Assembly (NCBI RefSeq): GCF_000348985.1
Contig: NC_035923.1
Coordinates: 62,001 to 126,000 of the forward strand
Length of the DNA stretch: 64,000 nucleotides
From: Huiozyma naganishii CBS 8797
Taxonomy: Eukaryota; Ascomycota; Saccharomycetes; Saccharomycetales; Saccharomycetaceae
Reading direction: 5' to 3'
Shown piece by piece: positions 1 to 9,886 of the stretch (the stretch's first letter is position 1; every line of letters begins with the position of its first letter). The notes below the pieces were generated by a model. It was not told where the DNA came from, made no database searches, and saw nothing but the letters and a program-made list of their open reading frames with translations. The translations under genes were made by a program, and so were the position numbers.

Positions 1-432
1 CCCAGCCTGTTCCCCTCCTTAGATTTCAACGGGGAAAACACTGGCCTTTCTGCAAGTGTTGGGAACACACCAGTGACGCCATCCACTCCGACATTCAGCG
101 GGTCTGTGGACGACGGTGCCAGCACAGTCCGTGAAAACAAGATCAGATCTCTAGAGGAGACGTTTACAGAACTGAACCAGTGTATTGCACTCCTAACGAC
201 GGATAACTGGGACGAATACTTGGACTCAGATGTAAGAATGAAGAAATACTCGCGCATCAAGCGCGATGAGGCGCTTCTGCTGATCGAGAAAGTAAGGACA
301 CACAACTACAGCGCGGCCTCAGCCAATGGCGACGTCGCCCCTCAAAATGACAGCAGGAGCGGTACAGAGTCGGGAGCCGACACGGGACTGGAGTCAAGTA
401 CCAACCGACTGGCCAATTCTTCACTCCGCTGA
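1..432 (+). CDS. SEC15: Exocyst subunit Sec15, C-terminal 143 residues (5' truncated by window edge)
   Basis: The frame is open from base 1 and stops at 432, so this is the 3' end of a gene starting outside the window. Sec15 is an exocyst subunit that tethers secretory vesicles at the plasma membrane and binds the Rab Sec4. The visible tail has the pattern of the last helix of the Sec15/EXOC6 family: a W-[DS]-x-Y-L core (NWDEYLDSD), then a basic residue run and A-LLLIEK. It is followed by a low-complexity Ser/Asn tail. Position agrees: TAN1 follows on the same strand, as in S. cerevisiae (YGL233W then YGL232W). No ATG in the visible part should be taken as a start. Identity rests on a short match plus gene order. 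Confidence 0.8.
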   Translation, partial: PSLFPSLDFNGENTGLSASVGNTPVTPSTPTFSGSVDDGASTVRENKIRSLEETFTELNQCIALLTTDNWDEYLDSDVRMKKYSRIKRDEALLLIEKVRTHNYSAASANGDVAPQNDSRSGTESGADTGLESSTNRLANSSLR

Positions 433-480
433 TCGTGTGTCGCTTTGTAATCTGTCTAGTAATGTTTCTAATTTTTTTTT

Positions 481-510
481 TCTGTGACGCTTTTTTCTGT
501 GACGCTTTTT
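481..510. repeat. 15-bp exact tandem duplication in the TAN1 promoter
   Basis: The unit TCTGTGACGCTTTTT occurs twice head to tail, about 90 bp before the TAN1 ATG. It follows a run of T. No function is assigned; replication slippage is the simplest origin. Confidence 0.8.
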
Positions 511-600
511 TCTCTGTTTGAATTGATCTCGAAGACGTCTCTTCGTCTGAAGAGTTACTCTGCGAGTTGTAAGGTGCTGTTTGTTGCTATAAGAAGACAA

Positions 601-1473
601 ATGAGCAAACGTACCAATCAGGGCGGTCATGCCTCTGGCGCTCAAGCAAGGAAAAAATTCAAAGTGTCTAGCGGATTCTTGGATCCCGGGACAGCTGGGA
701 TTTATGCCACCTGCATAAGAAGGAAAGAGAAGCAGGCTACCCAGGAGCTGAAGTTGTTGCTGGAAGAGAAACTACAGGAGTATTATGGCGATGAATTGAA
801 TGCGACTAACGATGACCCGAAGGAACACACGGAGGGCGAAACAGTGGACGAAGAGGAGGAGCTCTCCGTGGAGGATCAATTGAAGAAAGAACTGGAGGAG
901 ATGAAAAAACAGGACAAACCTGCTACAAAGGAGGAGAAGAAGAAAACCATTCTACAGTTCATTGACCTGAGTTGCGAGTGTGTCGTTTTTTGTAAGATAA
1001 GGAAACCGGTCGAGCCGGAAAAATTTGTCGAAAGGATCATCGGAGAATTGGCCGACCCGGAGAACAAGGTCAAACGGACAAGATACGTTCAAAAGTTGAC
1101 CCCAATCACATACTCTTGCAGTGCATCAAGGGACCAGTTGACCAAACTGATCGGCCAAGTGATTGCCCCGCACTTTCACGATCCAAAGGGTAAGAAGGAC
1201 TATAAATTTGCGGTCGAAGTTTCGAGAAGAAATTTTAATACGATACCGCGAATGGACATAATTGACGGAATAGTGTCTCAAGTGACTAAGCAGGGTGCTT
1301 ACGGGCACAAAGTCGATCTCAAGAACTACGATAAATTGATTCTCGTGGAGTGTTTCAAGAATAACATTGGAATGTCCGTTGTGAACGGGTCTTACACCTC
1401 AAAGTACAGGAAGTATAATATCCAAAAGATATTTGAGGATAAGTTCCCAAACGAGGACAAGAAAGATCCTTAA
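601..1473 (+). CDS. TAN1: tRNA acetylation factor Tan1 (THUMP domain)
   Basis: A 290-residue protein, against about 289 in S. cerevisiae. Tan1 is needed with Kre33 for N4-acetylcytidine at position 12 of tRNA-Ser and tRNA-Leu. The N-terminus is basic (SKRTNQGGHASGAQARKKFK), followed by a family-typical GFLDPGTAGIYATC block. A charged acidic linker lies at about residues 60-110, and a THUMP RNA-binding domain covers roughly 130-265, including the FAVEVSRRNFNTIPR and LILVECFKNNIGMSVV segments. The frame is open upstream to a GTG at 484, but the ATG at 601 gives the expected N-terminus. EMC4 follows convergently, as in S. cerevisiae. Confidence 0.96.
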   Translation: MSKRTNQGGHASGAQARKKFKVSSGFLDPGTAGIYATCIRRKEKQATQELKLLLEEKLQEYYGDELNATNDDPKEHTEGETVDEEEELSVEDQLKKELEEMKKQDKPATKEEKKKTILQFIDLSCECVVFCKIRKPVEPEKFVERIIGELADPENKVKRTRYVQKLTPITYSCSASRDQLTKLIGQVIAPHFHDPKGKKDYKFAVEVSRRNFNTIPRMDIIDGIVSQVTKQGAYGHKVDLKNYDKLILVECFKNNIGMSVVNGSYTSKYRKYNIQKIFEDKFPNEDKKDP

Positions 1474-1539
1474 TGATATATGAATCTGCAACACTATATA
1501 TATAACATATACAGGATGCCTCCCCTCTCTCTCTCTTTA

Positions 1540-2106
1540 CTAAACAACGAAAGATTTCACGTATTGTTGATAATCAGTTATTGTCTCCCACACCAACCAG
1601 TCGCTCTTCGTGTTGGGAACCAACCCCATCTGGTTCAGCTTCCTCAAACCGATATACATGAGCACACCTTGTCCCAAAACGTAAACTATCATAGCCGCAT
1701 AGACCTGCTCCGCAGTAGCCTTGTTGCCCATCACAGGTTTAAATGCAGCCTTAATACTGAATAGTGCTTGTATTGGTCCCGTTATTAGCATCAATGCAGT
1801 CATGATGGGGATGATTTGAAGACTAGTACCAGACATGTACGACATGAAAAAGTTCATCGGAGCAGATTTGGCTGGCTGCAGCGCGATCTGCCACGCCTTC
1901 TGCACTTGCAATTCGTTAATCTGCGTAGAATTCACTGCCGTGGCAGCACTGTTCTTCTTTTTACCCTTCGTTGTTGACGTTTGTGAATTCGTCTCTACGT
2001 AGCCTGGAGGGGAGGGAAACTTTTTGGTTATCTTTACTTTGGAAGATGCATTGGCGCGTGTGTTCACCAGGTCTACTGCCCACTGGTATGGTTCTGCTTC
2101 ATTCAT
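1540..2106 (-). CDS. EMC4: ER membrane protein complex subunit 4
   Basis: 188 residues, near the 190 of S. cerevisiae Emc4. Emc4 belongs to the EMC insertase, which inserts weakly hydrophobic and tail-anchored membrane proteins into the ER. The start is the ATG at 2106, giving MNEAEPYQWA, which aligns with the yeast MSEQEPYEWA start; the upstream open frame begins only at a TTG. The soluble N-terminal third carries a PSPPGY motif. The conserved core starts at VQKAWQIALQPAKS, then MNFFMSYMSGTSLQIIPIM, and continues through hydrophobic membrane segments to the C-terminus. Convergent with TAN1. Confidence 0.96.
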   Translation of the reverse strand: MNEAEPYQWAVDLVNTRANASSKVKITKKFPSPPGYVETNSQTSTTKGKKKNSAATAVNSTQINELQVQKAWQIALQPAKSAPMNFFMSYMSGTSLQIIPIMTALMLITGPIQALFSIKAAFKPVMGNKATAEQVYAAMIVYVLGQGVLMYIGLRKLNQMGLVPNTKSDWLVWETITDYQQYVKSFVV

Positions 2107-2311
2107 ACCCAAATAAAGCAAATCAGACAGGCTTCGTTGGCAACTTCACAAGCCACCTTCCAATGTATTCAATTGCGTCTCCAGGGAATAAATTCACTTT
2201 TGTAAGTTTTTTCAGTGCAAAATGGACTTTCATACCAAAGAGACGACTACAAGATACACACATACACTAAATATACCGTACACATACCGTCCCACACGCA
2301 TGCTGTATCAT

Positions 2312-5173
2312 CTATAATTGCTGCTGGTCGTTCTTCCACAATATCTTGAGTTTGTTGTGCAGATCTGCCGTGCTTAACATTTTGAGGGCGTCTTCAGTTG
2401 GCGTCACTGGGTCCAGAAGCGTAGTTTGCGCCGTAACCTGCGTTGCTTTAATGTCTGCTGCATCCTGTTTCCCGGTGGTTTCGACCTCTGTACGGGGCAC
2501 CTCATAATCGTTGCTGTTGGCGTGATCCTCGCCATCATTTGTAGCCACTGGATCGCTGCTGATCGGAATCTGTGGGATAAGGTTACCGTTCCCGTCGTCA
2601 ACGTACCCGCCGCCTCCGAGGATCTGTCCGTACATGAGCCTTGTGTCGTTTAGGATCTCCGTTGAAATGTATTGCCACTTCGTATCGTCCTTCAGTATGG
2701 TGAAGATGTCCGGGGATATCAGCTGGATTTTGTAGAGCTTTGAAAACTTCATGATTTCTTCCGTGATCAGCACCAAGTGGCCCATGTACCCGTAATTCAT
2801 GTGGTTGTCCTCGTAGAAGTTATACGTCAATTCGTACCCGTGAACAATTAGGTCTTGCGTGATGCGGAAATCTTTCAACCCGGGGTTTGCGCTCCGTGGG
2901 TTTTCATCGAGGTTGTCGATGTCAATTCCAGGTATGAATCTTCTTGAGTTTCTGAGCGTAAATAACTGGTACACCAAAAACGAATTGTACGAGAAGTCCA
3001 TCCTACCACTAAAGATCTGTTGCAGTATGTCGAACACTACGTTATGCCAAAAGTTATTCCAGGGATGGAGCAGGAATATTTCTATAAATTTGGGTATCGT
3101 CTCTGTGTCGAACAACTCAATTTTGAACGAGTCCCCGACTGTGCGGGTGTCTCGTATCTTTTTGTCCTGTTTCAGGTTCACGTACGGTATTTCAAAGGAG
3201 TCGTCCACTTCGTCAACGGTTGTCTCCAAAGCCGGTAAATTCCCCTCAATATCAGACAATCTGAACTCTTCGTAGTTGACGTAGTAATCCTCGTTTACCG
3301 TTTCAATCCGTTCTGCTTCGATCTGATTCCGGTAAACATCACGCTCCTTCGCGATGTGTTTACACCTAATGGAGTTTAAAGTGCCCATATTAGAACAATG
3401 TAGCAGCTCGGCAACCAATTCGATAATCTTGACTCTCACAATACCCAACGGTCGATACCTTTCGCCAATCTGATTTACCATGGTGTCCTTCTGGACCGTG
3501 CATTCACCTGAGAGTAATTTAGTCAGTACCGGCAATTTCTTTGTAAACGCTGTTAGGAGATAGCCCAGATATATCGGGTCTCTTGGCGTCGGAGGATTTT
3601 CCCTCAATGTTAGCGTTGCCAAGTTCAGGTGGTCGTAGTCCGAATTGTTTTTCCGTATGAGCTCAATGATCACGGTGACCAGGTTGCATAGAGCGACGTC
3701 TTGTTCTTCCAGCATAATTTTCAAGATAAGGTCCATATTTTCTGGCGAACTTATCTGTCTCGTCAATTTGTTTGGGCCGATAGACATATCGTCCAGTGCG
3801 ACGTTTGCGGACACCTCGATCAACGCCTTCAAGAAATCTGTGATACAAGCCTGGATATGCGGTGGATGCTTATCGTTGTTAAAGAACTGCAGGCATTTCG
3901 GGATCAAGTCCTGGTTGTAAACATGGTCTACTATGCCCGTTGGGTAATTGATTTTGTCCGTTGCGATCAGTTTCAGCAAGAATTCAAAAAGGATAGGGAT
4001 GTTGCTGTGATCCAGTATATCGTCGACCAACGTTGGCAAGTTCCGGATAAAATTGAGGTACTGCTCTTGTCTAGCTATGAGCAAACTTTCGTTTATTTTC
4101 AAAAACAGTGCGAGTTGCGGCGATCTTTCGCAATTGAGCCTTGGGTGATTAATTATCGACCACAATTTTGCGATTCTGCTTGGTGTTTTCAGCAGCATCT
4201 CGCTGATAAGCCATATATTTTCCTGTGAGAAGATCTCTGCAATTACTGTAGCCTCCTTCAACGGGTTGTATTGTTTTTGGGAATCGCATCCCTCTATGCT
4301 TCGACTCACGCCTTCCTCATCGTCGTCGTCATCATCATCATCATCGTCATCATCATCATCATTATCACCATCACTACCGTCACCAATATTGCGCTGTCGC
4401 GACTTTACTTTCGCAATATCATGGAGTTCCAATGTAACACCCTCGTTCCCGCCGTCTATTTCTACCGTTCGTTTCGGCGTGATGATGTCTTCGTCATCGT
4501 CATGGTTTGGGTGACCCGTCATCCCACCAATGGAACTGGACGTCTCGTCTATACGATCCATGCAGTACAGTAACCTGTCTATGAGAAAGTCTATGTGCTG
4601 GACTCGTGTGTACCTGTTACTCCTGGCCGTGTTGTTGCTAATGCGATCAGCGTCGTCCGAGTCCGCATCCTCGTAGAAGTACCCAAGACAGATGAAGTCG
4701 AGAAGCGTGTTATTCGGGAGCATCAACTCGTCGATCAGGTCGTCCTCCCTCAGGATCCTCTCTATATACGAGGAGTTGAGCGAGCACTTCTGTCGTGCGG
4801 AGAGAACGGACATAGTATCCCCCCTGTTACCGGCAACTCCACTGCCCCCCCCATGTGAATCATTACTGAGAAACAGCATTGACGAGACACTCGATCGCGT
4901 CGAGTTCTGCAAGGGTCGCTGCAGCAGCTGCTGCTGTTGCGCCAACCCGCCCACTCTCAACGACTCAATCTTGGCAAGATCGTAACTATAATCGTCGACA
5001 TCCGAGTTGTTCGCCTGAATCATCGCATCGATGTGATCCTCGCTGTCCACGGTCGCAACGCCACCAGTGGCATGCACCTCCCCAGCAACCCTGTGCAGAC
5101 ACCCGAGATACTCTTTGACCACTTTGTTAATGTTGGACTTGTTACTGCTCGCTCCAAACGGCCAAAACGACAT
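2312..5173 (-). CDS. SAP4: Sit4-phosphatase-associated protein (SAP4/SAP155 type)
   Basis: 953 residues, SAPS family (PF04499). These proteins bind the PP2A-like phosphatase Sit4 and direct it in G1 progression, TORC1 signalling and Elongator control. The start at 5173 gives MSFWPFG, the family signature N-terminus; the longer frame starts at TTG. The SAPS core begins at about residue 160 (LLDFICLGYFYEDADSDD) and runs to about residue 800. A pure Asp tract lies at about residues 268-287, encoded by an imperfect GAT/GAC repeat. By position (between EMC4 and SHE10) it matches YGL229C SAP4, but the N-terminus also resembles SAP155, so it may be the only copy of that pair. The symbol is positional. 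Confidence 0.92.
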   Translation of the reverse strand: MSFWPFGASSNKSNINKVVKEYLGCLHRVAGEVHATGGVATVDSEDHIDAMIQANNSDVDDYSYDLAKIESLRVGGLAQQQQLLQRPLQNSTRSSVSSMLFLSNDSHGGGSGVAGNRGDTMSVLSARQKCSLNSSYIERILREDDLIDELMLPNNTLLDFICLGYFYEDADSDDADRISNNTARSNRYTRVQHIDFLIDRLLYCMDRIDETSSSIGGMTGHPNHDDDEDIITPKRTVEIDGGNEGVTLELHDIAKVKSRQRNIGDGSDGDNDDDDDDDDDDDDDDEEGVSRSIEGCDSQKQYNPLKEATVIAEIFSQENIWLISEMLLKTPSRIAKLWSIINHPRLNCERSPQLALFLKINESLLIARQEQYLNFIRNLPTLVDDILDHSNIPILFEFLLKLIATDKINYPTGIVDHVYNQDLIPKCLQFFNNDKHPPHIQACITDFLKALIEVSANVALDDMSIGPNKLTRQISSPENMDLILKIMLEEQDVALCNLVTVIIELIRKNNSDYDHLNLATLTLRENPPTPRDPIYLGYLLTAFTKKLPVLTKLLSGECTVQKDTMVNQIGERYRPLGIVRVKIIELVAELLHCSNMGTLNSIRCKHIAKERDVYRNQIEAERIETVNEDYYVNYEEFRLSDIEGNLPALETTVDEVDDSFEIPYVNLKQDKKIRDTRTVGDSFKIELFDTETIPKFIEIFLLHPWNNFWHNVVFDILQQIFSGRMDFSYNSFLVYQLFTLRNSRRFIPGIDIDNLDENPRSANPGLKDFRITQDLIVHGYELTYNFYEDNHMNYGYMGHLVLITEEIMKFSKLYKIQLISPDIFTILKDDTKWQYISTEILNDTRLMYGQILGGGGYVDDGNGNLIPQIPISSDPVATNDGEDHANSNDYEVPRTEVETTGKQDAADIKATQVTAQTTLLDPVTPTEDALKMLSTADLHNKLKILWKNDQQQL
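4316..4372. repeat. Trinucleotide (ATC/GTC) tract encoding a poly-Asp run
   Basis: A near-continuous ATC/GTC triplet array on the plus strand lies inside the SAP gene. Read on the minus strand it codes about 16 consecutive Asp. Mixed GAT and GAC codons interrupt the pure repeat, which should limit slippage. Confidence 0.85.
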
Positions 5174-5580
5174 ATTCCACCTCTCTCTTTTCTCAAATTC
5201 TCTCGCTCTCGCTCTCCCACTATCTATTTTACCCAACTCTCTCGTTTCTTAAACCTCCCACCTCAATCTCAGTCAACTCTGTGTCCCCTTTCCTCTAGAT
5301 CCAGCGTGTTTTCACTCCCAGAACAAATCAACCGCGCACAAGCGCGACGCACAGACACACACTCCACTGAACACCAAGCAACCCAATGCCAATGCCACCC
5401 AGTACAGCTCACCGCAGCTCCTGTAGACACACTTCCGTCGCTGGCACCCGCTGCGATGTGCGTCTCGACACCAAAATTATATAATTTTAGTTCTTTTGAA
5501 GATCTCGAAGAACTTCGACTCGAGGCTGTTGATGGCTGTTGTTGGACGCTTAATCAGTGGTAAACAGCGTGCTGTGAGTG
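5174..5580. other. Divergent SAP4-SHE10 intergenic region
   Basis: 407 bp between two outward-facing genes. It is C/T-rich next to the SAP gene and carries CA-rich stretches around 5335-5400. I see no RNA gene, repeat or strong known binding site beyond an AT patch at 5472-5490. Confidence 0.6.
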
Positions 5581-7248
5581 ATGAGGGCGTGTCTACGAGT
5601 GCTACTGGTGTCTACTTTGGCGGTGTTTGCGCTGCAGCGGTGGTGCGGTGACCGGGCCGGTTTAGGTGGCCCAGGTGGCCCAGGTGGTGGTGCCCCCTGT
5701 GAGAGCGTTTGCGATTACGTGCGGTTGGCTACGTGGGACGAGAGACTGCAGCAGTGGTCTCCGGAGGTTTACGGCGGGAGGGTCGCCCCTGCGGTTGCGG
5801 AGTGGTACCGTGGGTGGTACGTCCCCCGTAGGGGCAAGTACGTGGAGCCCGTGTGCAGCTACGTGCACGAGCAATGGGAGCGGAGTGGTGTCGCTGCGCG
5901 GTACGAGGCCCTGAAAGAGAAAGTTCAGTTCTACTACGGGGCTGTTGTGCGTCCCCGGGTCGCCGCGTTCTGTCGCGATTACGAGCTGGACCAGGCCTGG
6001 GAGGAACAGTCCACGGCGATGGTGATTTGGTTCAACGAGATTCGTACGAAATTGCACCGTGCTCCCAAGCTAGAGAAACTAACAACGAGCACTGTATTTG
6101 AGAGCAGCAGCAGCAGCAGCGGGACCAGTGGTAGCGGCAGTGATGTCTCGTTAGATGCAGGGACTGAGACTCACACCATACACAAAAAGGTTACTGTCCA
6201 CGAAACTGCCACTGCGACTTCTCAATCCTCCCTGCCTGACGAATTGCAGAAGAGGGAGGCCTCCAGCCACCACGGCCAAGAGGACATGAACGATGAAGTT
6301 GTCCTGGACGAAAGGGAGCAACTGCAAGAGGAAATCAACAGCTGGTCGCAGTCCATTGCGAGCAAGATCGACTCGATCCAAAGAATGTTTGGCAGAGAGG
6401 TTGCTCGGTTCTTGAAGAAGACCACACAGGACCGCGAGTTGCGCGTCAAGCCGGCGCTGCAGGACTACTCCCAGTCGATGCAGCTGGCGTTCGCAGAGAT
6501 CAACAAGGCGATCCAGGACATCGAATGCAAAGTCGAGGTCGACTCGCGGTCCAACGAGAAGATTTATTTCGACAAGACGGGGACCAGGCAACTGAACAAG
6601 TTTATCTCCCGGGAGTCCGTGCGCGAGATGTTCGACGAGGTGAAGGCCCTAGATGCGAATATCACCTCGTTTGTCGAGTCGGAACTGAACGCCACCATGC
6701 ACGACGTCAACAAGACAGTGGAAAACATGCGCGAGGACTATAGCTACATCTTCGAGGAGTGGTCCAACGTCATGGTCAACGAGTGGACCAGAAGACTCGT
6801 GTACGCGGACATTGTCGGTGTGTCCCTTGAGGACACAGACGCGGAGACGGACCCAGAATTACTGGACGTAGAAACGCAGACGGAGAAGAACTGGAAGGGA
6901 TTCCTCGGGGTCAAACGGAGCGTAGTCGAAAAGCGCGACGAGCTGGTTAACCATGCAGTGGAGATGAAACCCGTACAGAGTTTTATCAAAAAGGTGGAAA
7001 ACACTTTGCAGTTGCTTCTAAGAGAGAACGGTGAGTACGCCTACATCCTGAGAGCAAAGGCGAACTTGGCTTTCCAAGAACGTGAGAAGCAGGAAAGACT
7101 CGCTAAGGAGAAGGAACAGCAGGAGCAAGAACGGAAGCTCGAAGCGGAACGCGAACTGGAGAGGACGAGTGCCGAGACTGAAGTGGAGCCCGAGGCTGAG
7201 ACCGAGGTACAACAGAACACGGCCCACGGTTCTACAACCGCCAATTGA
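5581..7248 (+). CDS. SHE10: She10-like secretory-pathway protein with C-terminal coiled coil
   Basis: 555 residues (S. cerevisiae She10 about 577). The frame is preceded by an in-frame GTG; the ATG at 5581 gives MRACLRVLLVSTLAVFALQR, a hydrophobic signal or anchor sequence. She10 and its paralogue Osw7 act in outer spore wall assembly; the biochemical role is unknown. Visible are a Gly/Pro-rich stretch just after the signal, a globular region rich in Trp and Tyr to about residue 160, a Ser/Gly run encoded by CAG-type repeats near 6100, a central helical domain, and a Glu/Arg/Lys coiled coil from about 495 to 540. Position between the SAP gene and VID30 equals YGL228W. Confidence 0.88.
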   Translation: MRACLRVLLVSTLAVFALQRWCGDRAGLGGPGGPGGGAPCESVCDYVRLATWDERLQQWSPEVYGGRVAPAVAEWYRGWYVPRRGKYVEPVCSYVHEQWERSGVAARYEALKEKVQFYYGAVVRPRVAAFCRDYELDQAWEEQSTAMVIWFNEIRTKLHRAPKLEKLTTSTVFESSSSSSGTSGSGSDVSLDAGTETHTIHKKVTVHETATATSQSSLPDELQKREASSHHGQEDMNDEVVLDEREQLQEEINSWSQSIASKIDSIQRMFGREVARFLKKTTQDRELRVKPALQDYSQSMQLAFAEINKAIQDIECKVEVDSRSNEKIYFDKTGTRQLNKFISRESVREMFDEVKALDANITSFVESELNATMHDVNKTVENMREDYSYIFEEWSNVMVNEWTRRLVYADIVGVSLEDTDAETDPELLDVETQTEKNWKGFLGVKRSVVEKRDELVNHAVEMKPVQSFIKKVENTLQLLLRENGEYAYILRAKANLAFQEREKQERLAKEKEQQEQERKLEAERELERTSAETEVEPEAETEVQQNTAHGSTTAN

Positions 7249-7474
7249 ACAGTCCGTGCGTCTCCGGGTCCCATATATACGTCTTTATGTAGTGCGCAGT
7301 TTATCTGAACTTTCGGACGTTTTAAAGCTTCAAATTTGAGTTTGAAGGGAAGGATTCTTCGATAGGTTGAGACAACTTCGCTGGAGAGTGACGAGTGCGT
7401 GGTTTTGAGTCCCTGGGAACTGGCACTTGAACAAACGGGGCATATTCAAGCAAAGGTATACGTGTGTAGCGAAA

Positions 7475-9790
7475 ATGGATCCGATAGACAGGCAGTTTTT
7501 GAGTGTCTTGTTCCCGCAGTACCTGATGAAGCAGCCGATAGGTTCTGAGCTTGTTGGGCTTTACAACAGCCACAAGTGGCTACTGCAGAAGCTGTGTGGG
7601 AAGCAGGACGACTGTGTGTCACGAGGGGTAATACCGCAAGGTACTCCCCTGCCCGTGGCAACAAAGAAGGAAATGTGGAAGGGGTTGATGAGGTTGGGCG
7701 TTTTGGGAACGCTGCCCTACGATTCCGCCGACGACTCGTACCTTGTGCAATTGTACCAGTACTTCTACCCGTTTAATTCCCTGCTAGAACAGTTCCATAT
7801 AAACTACGACGATACTCGCGGGGGCTTGCTAGTTGACACTGATCAGATGGAAGTGGATAAAACGGAAGAACCAAACGGGCGGGAAACTGCTGCTACGGAG
7901 AAGTTGGTAGGGATGGATATATACGATACCATTGGGTACAGGCTCCCCACGAGATGGGAGAAGCCTGATAACGACCGACTGAACCTGTCGATCAAGAACC
8001 TCAGAGTTTCCCTCAATAAGAACTGGGTGGAGTTACCGAAGTTGGAGAGCAAGCCAAGAACTCTATCCGCGTCTTCTGCAGGTAGTAATGGAAACGTCAT
8101 CGGCACGATCAATCAGCTGAATGGCCTGAGAAATGATAACAGCGCCATCAGCAGTGGCAGTACCAGCAACAACAACAACAGTAGTAATAGCAAAACAGAT
8201 TACGCTTTCCTTTCCGCAAACGAGTCGATTCCGTATCGCGACCTCGGCGTATTTTACTACGAAGTCACAGTAGAATCAAACGCTGACACCAACGACCCGA
8301 TATCCAGTGCCATCGATGTTTTGCTCGGGTTTAAGTACTCCTCTAGTGCTGTGCTGGATCTTGGAATAGCGTCGAATCAACCTCGACGGAACACTGCAGC
8401 AACGGTAAGCCCCATGGATCGTGAACTGGACGATGATGAAGAGGAAGACAACGACCTTGAAAACGACGTGGACTATCCTGACTCAGTGATGTCTGGGGAC
8501 TACACATCGCGCACATATTTCAAGAACAAGGCCTCGACAGTGTATGGTTCGGCATACCGCGGGTTTTTCGGTTATTGTAGTTTGGACGGTAAAGTATACT
8601 CCGGGAGGCATTCCAGCGAGTATTCGTCTAAGTTAAAAGTGAACGATACCATTGGATGTGGATTTGACTTCATCAACTCGAGCATTTTTTTCACCAAGAA
8701 TGGGAACTACCTTGGTGAGGCGTTCGTAGGGCTCCCTGAATCCGCCTTTGTCCCGTCAATCGCATTGAAATCTAGCAACGGGAATTACAAGAACGATTTT
8801 ACCCTAAAGACTAACTTTGGTCTGTTAGAGGAGTTCACTTTTAACATCGTCGGATATTGCGACCAACGCAAGGGTGAATGTTACGCGAATGTGGTGGATA
8901 TCCATTCGCGGAAGACTGCGGAACCCTACCCAATGGATGACACCACTTTCGCCAAAGTCACGAAACCCCTGCTGAAATGGGACAGAAGGTGGTACGACTA
9001 TTCAGGTGGTGGTGATCCGATGAACACTTTGAGTGAAAGAGACGCCTCGTTACAGGACTCGCTAAATTATTTGATAAACGACTATTTGGTACTTGAAGGT
9101 ATGGTGGACGTCGCGAAGAGTTTTCTACAGGACTTGCGCGAGGATTGCCCTGAGCAGGATAACTCAGAAGAGTCAAAAGTGATCTCGCGCATTGAGAGCC
9201 GGATTTGTGATCAAGAGAAACTCGTTCTTCTCAGACAGAAACTTCGGAAGTACGTCAATGACGGAGCGCTGGACAAGTGTGTTGCGTATTTGAACAGTGA
9301 GATCCCCGGGTTGCTGGAGTCCAACGCAGAAGTGTCCTTTGAGATTGATCTGGCGCGGTTCATACTGGGAATCATGAGCGGGGAACCCGTTGCGAGGAGT
9401 ATCGAGACGGGCCAGGATCTATCGCTTAAATGTAGCACGAACAGTGCGATCTCCGAGGAGACGCGGACGTGGTTCCAAGCGCGACTCGGAAACGTATCCT
9501 CTCTGTTGGCATACGAGGATCCTATGACGCAAGCTCCCAAGGAACTTATGGTGTACATGACTCCGGAGTACCTTCAGGAGCGGTTATTCCAGGAGATCAA
9601 CGCGAGCATATTGTCTTTCAATAACGAGTCCCAGGAGTCCCTGCTGGAACAAGTCATTGGGTCGACAAGGTCAATGCTCGGTATTCTACAGGAGAACAGC
9701 AGTGATTTGTATCCTTTGGACGGGCCCGCGCTAGTGAATTCCGCCTATTACCGGGGGATGAACTTGGACGAGGATATTTTGAAGTTATAA
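7475..9790 (+). CDS. VID30: GID E3 ligase scaffold Vid30/Gid1 (SPRY-LisH-CTLH-CRA)
   Basis: 771 residues, shorter than the 958 of S. cerevisiae. Vid30/Gid1 is a core of the GID/CTLH ubiquitin ligase, which destroys gluconeogenic enzymes (Fbp1, Mdh2, Pck1) when glucose returns, and it docks the substrate receptor. The ATG at 7475 gives MDPIDRQFLSVLFPQYL; upstream the frame opens at TTG. An Asn/Ser linker lies at about residues 220-245. The SPRY domain covers roughly 255-460, with YRDLGVFYYEVTVES at its start and GFDFINSSIFFTKNG later. LisH and CTLH begin near 525 (LNYLINDYLVLEGMVDVAKS) and the CRA region reaches the C-terminus. An acidic loop (DDDEEEDNDLENDVD) interrupts the SPRY domain. Confidence 0.95.
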   Translation: MDPIDRQFLSVLFPQYLMKQPIGSELVGLYNSHKWLLQKLCGKQDDCVSRGVIPQGTPLPVATKKEMWKGLMRLGVLGTLPYDSADDSYLVQLYQYFYPFNSLLEQFHINYDDTRGGLLVDTDQMEVDKTEEPNGRETAATEKLVGMDIYDTIGYRLPTRWEKPDNDRLNLSIKNLRVSLNKNWVELPKLESKPRTLSASSAGSNGNVIGTINQLNGLRNDNSAISSGSTSNNNNSSNSKTDYAFLSANESIPYRDLGVFYYEVTVESNADTNDPISSAIDVLLGFKYSSSAVLDLGIASNQPRRNTAATVSPMDRELDDDEEEDNDLENDVDYPDSVMSGDYTSRTYFKNKASTVYGSAYRGFFGYCSLDGKVYSGRHSSEYSSKLKVNDTIGCGFDFINSSIFFTKNGNYLGEAFVGLPESAFVPSIALKSSNGNYKNDFTLKTNFGLLEEFTFNIVGYCDQRKGECYANVVDIHSRKTAEPYPMDDTTFAKVTKPLLKWDRRWYDYSGGGDPMNTLSERDASLQDSLNYLINDYLVLEGMVDVAKSFLQDLREDCPEQDNSEESKVISRIESRICDQEKLVLLRQKLRKYVNDGALDKCVAYLNSEIPGLLESNAEVSFEIDLARFILGIMSGEPVARSIETGQDLSLKCSTNSAISEETRTWFQARLGNVSSLLAYEDPMTQAPKELMVYMTPEYLQERLFQEINASILSFNNESQESLLEQVIGSTRSMLGILQENSSDLYPLDGPALVNSAYYRGMNLDEDILKL

Positions 9791-9886
9791 TGTGAGAGCT
9801 GTACCTACAGCCACCGTTCTTTAGAACGCTTATTTGGTACATACGATATACATAATTGTACGCCTTGTACAGTGGTGGAAACATGT

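Noticed and set aside
484..600. N-terminal extension of TAN1 from a GTG
   Set aside because: Not an ATG, overlaps the 15-bp tandem duplication and T-runs, and the conserved protein begins at ATG 601.
4316..4372. Open plus-strand frames of poly-Ser or poly-Ile across the ATC/GTC repeat
   Set aside because: Shadow translations of the minus-strand Asp tract in the SAP gene.
5662..6057. Long antisense ORFs inside SHE10 and other GC-rich genes
   Set aside because: GC-rich codon usage opens all frames; these have no conserved content and lie opposite well-supported proteins.
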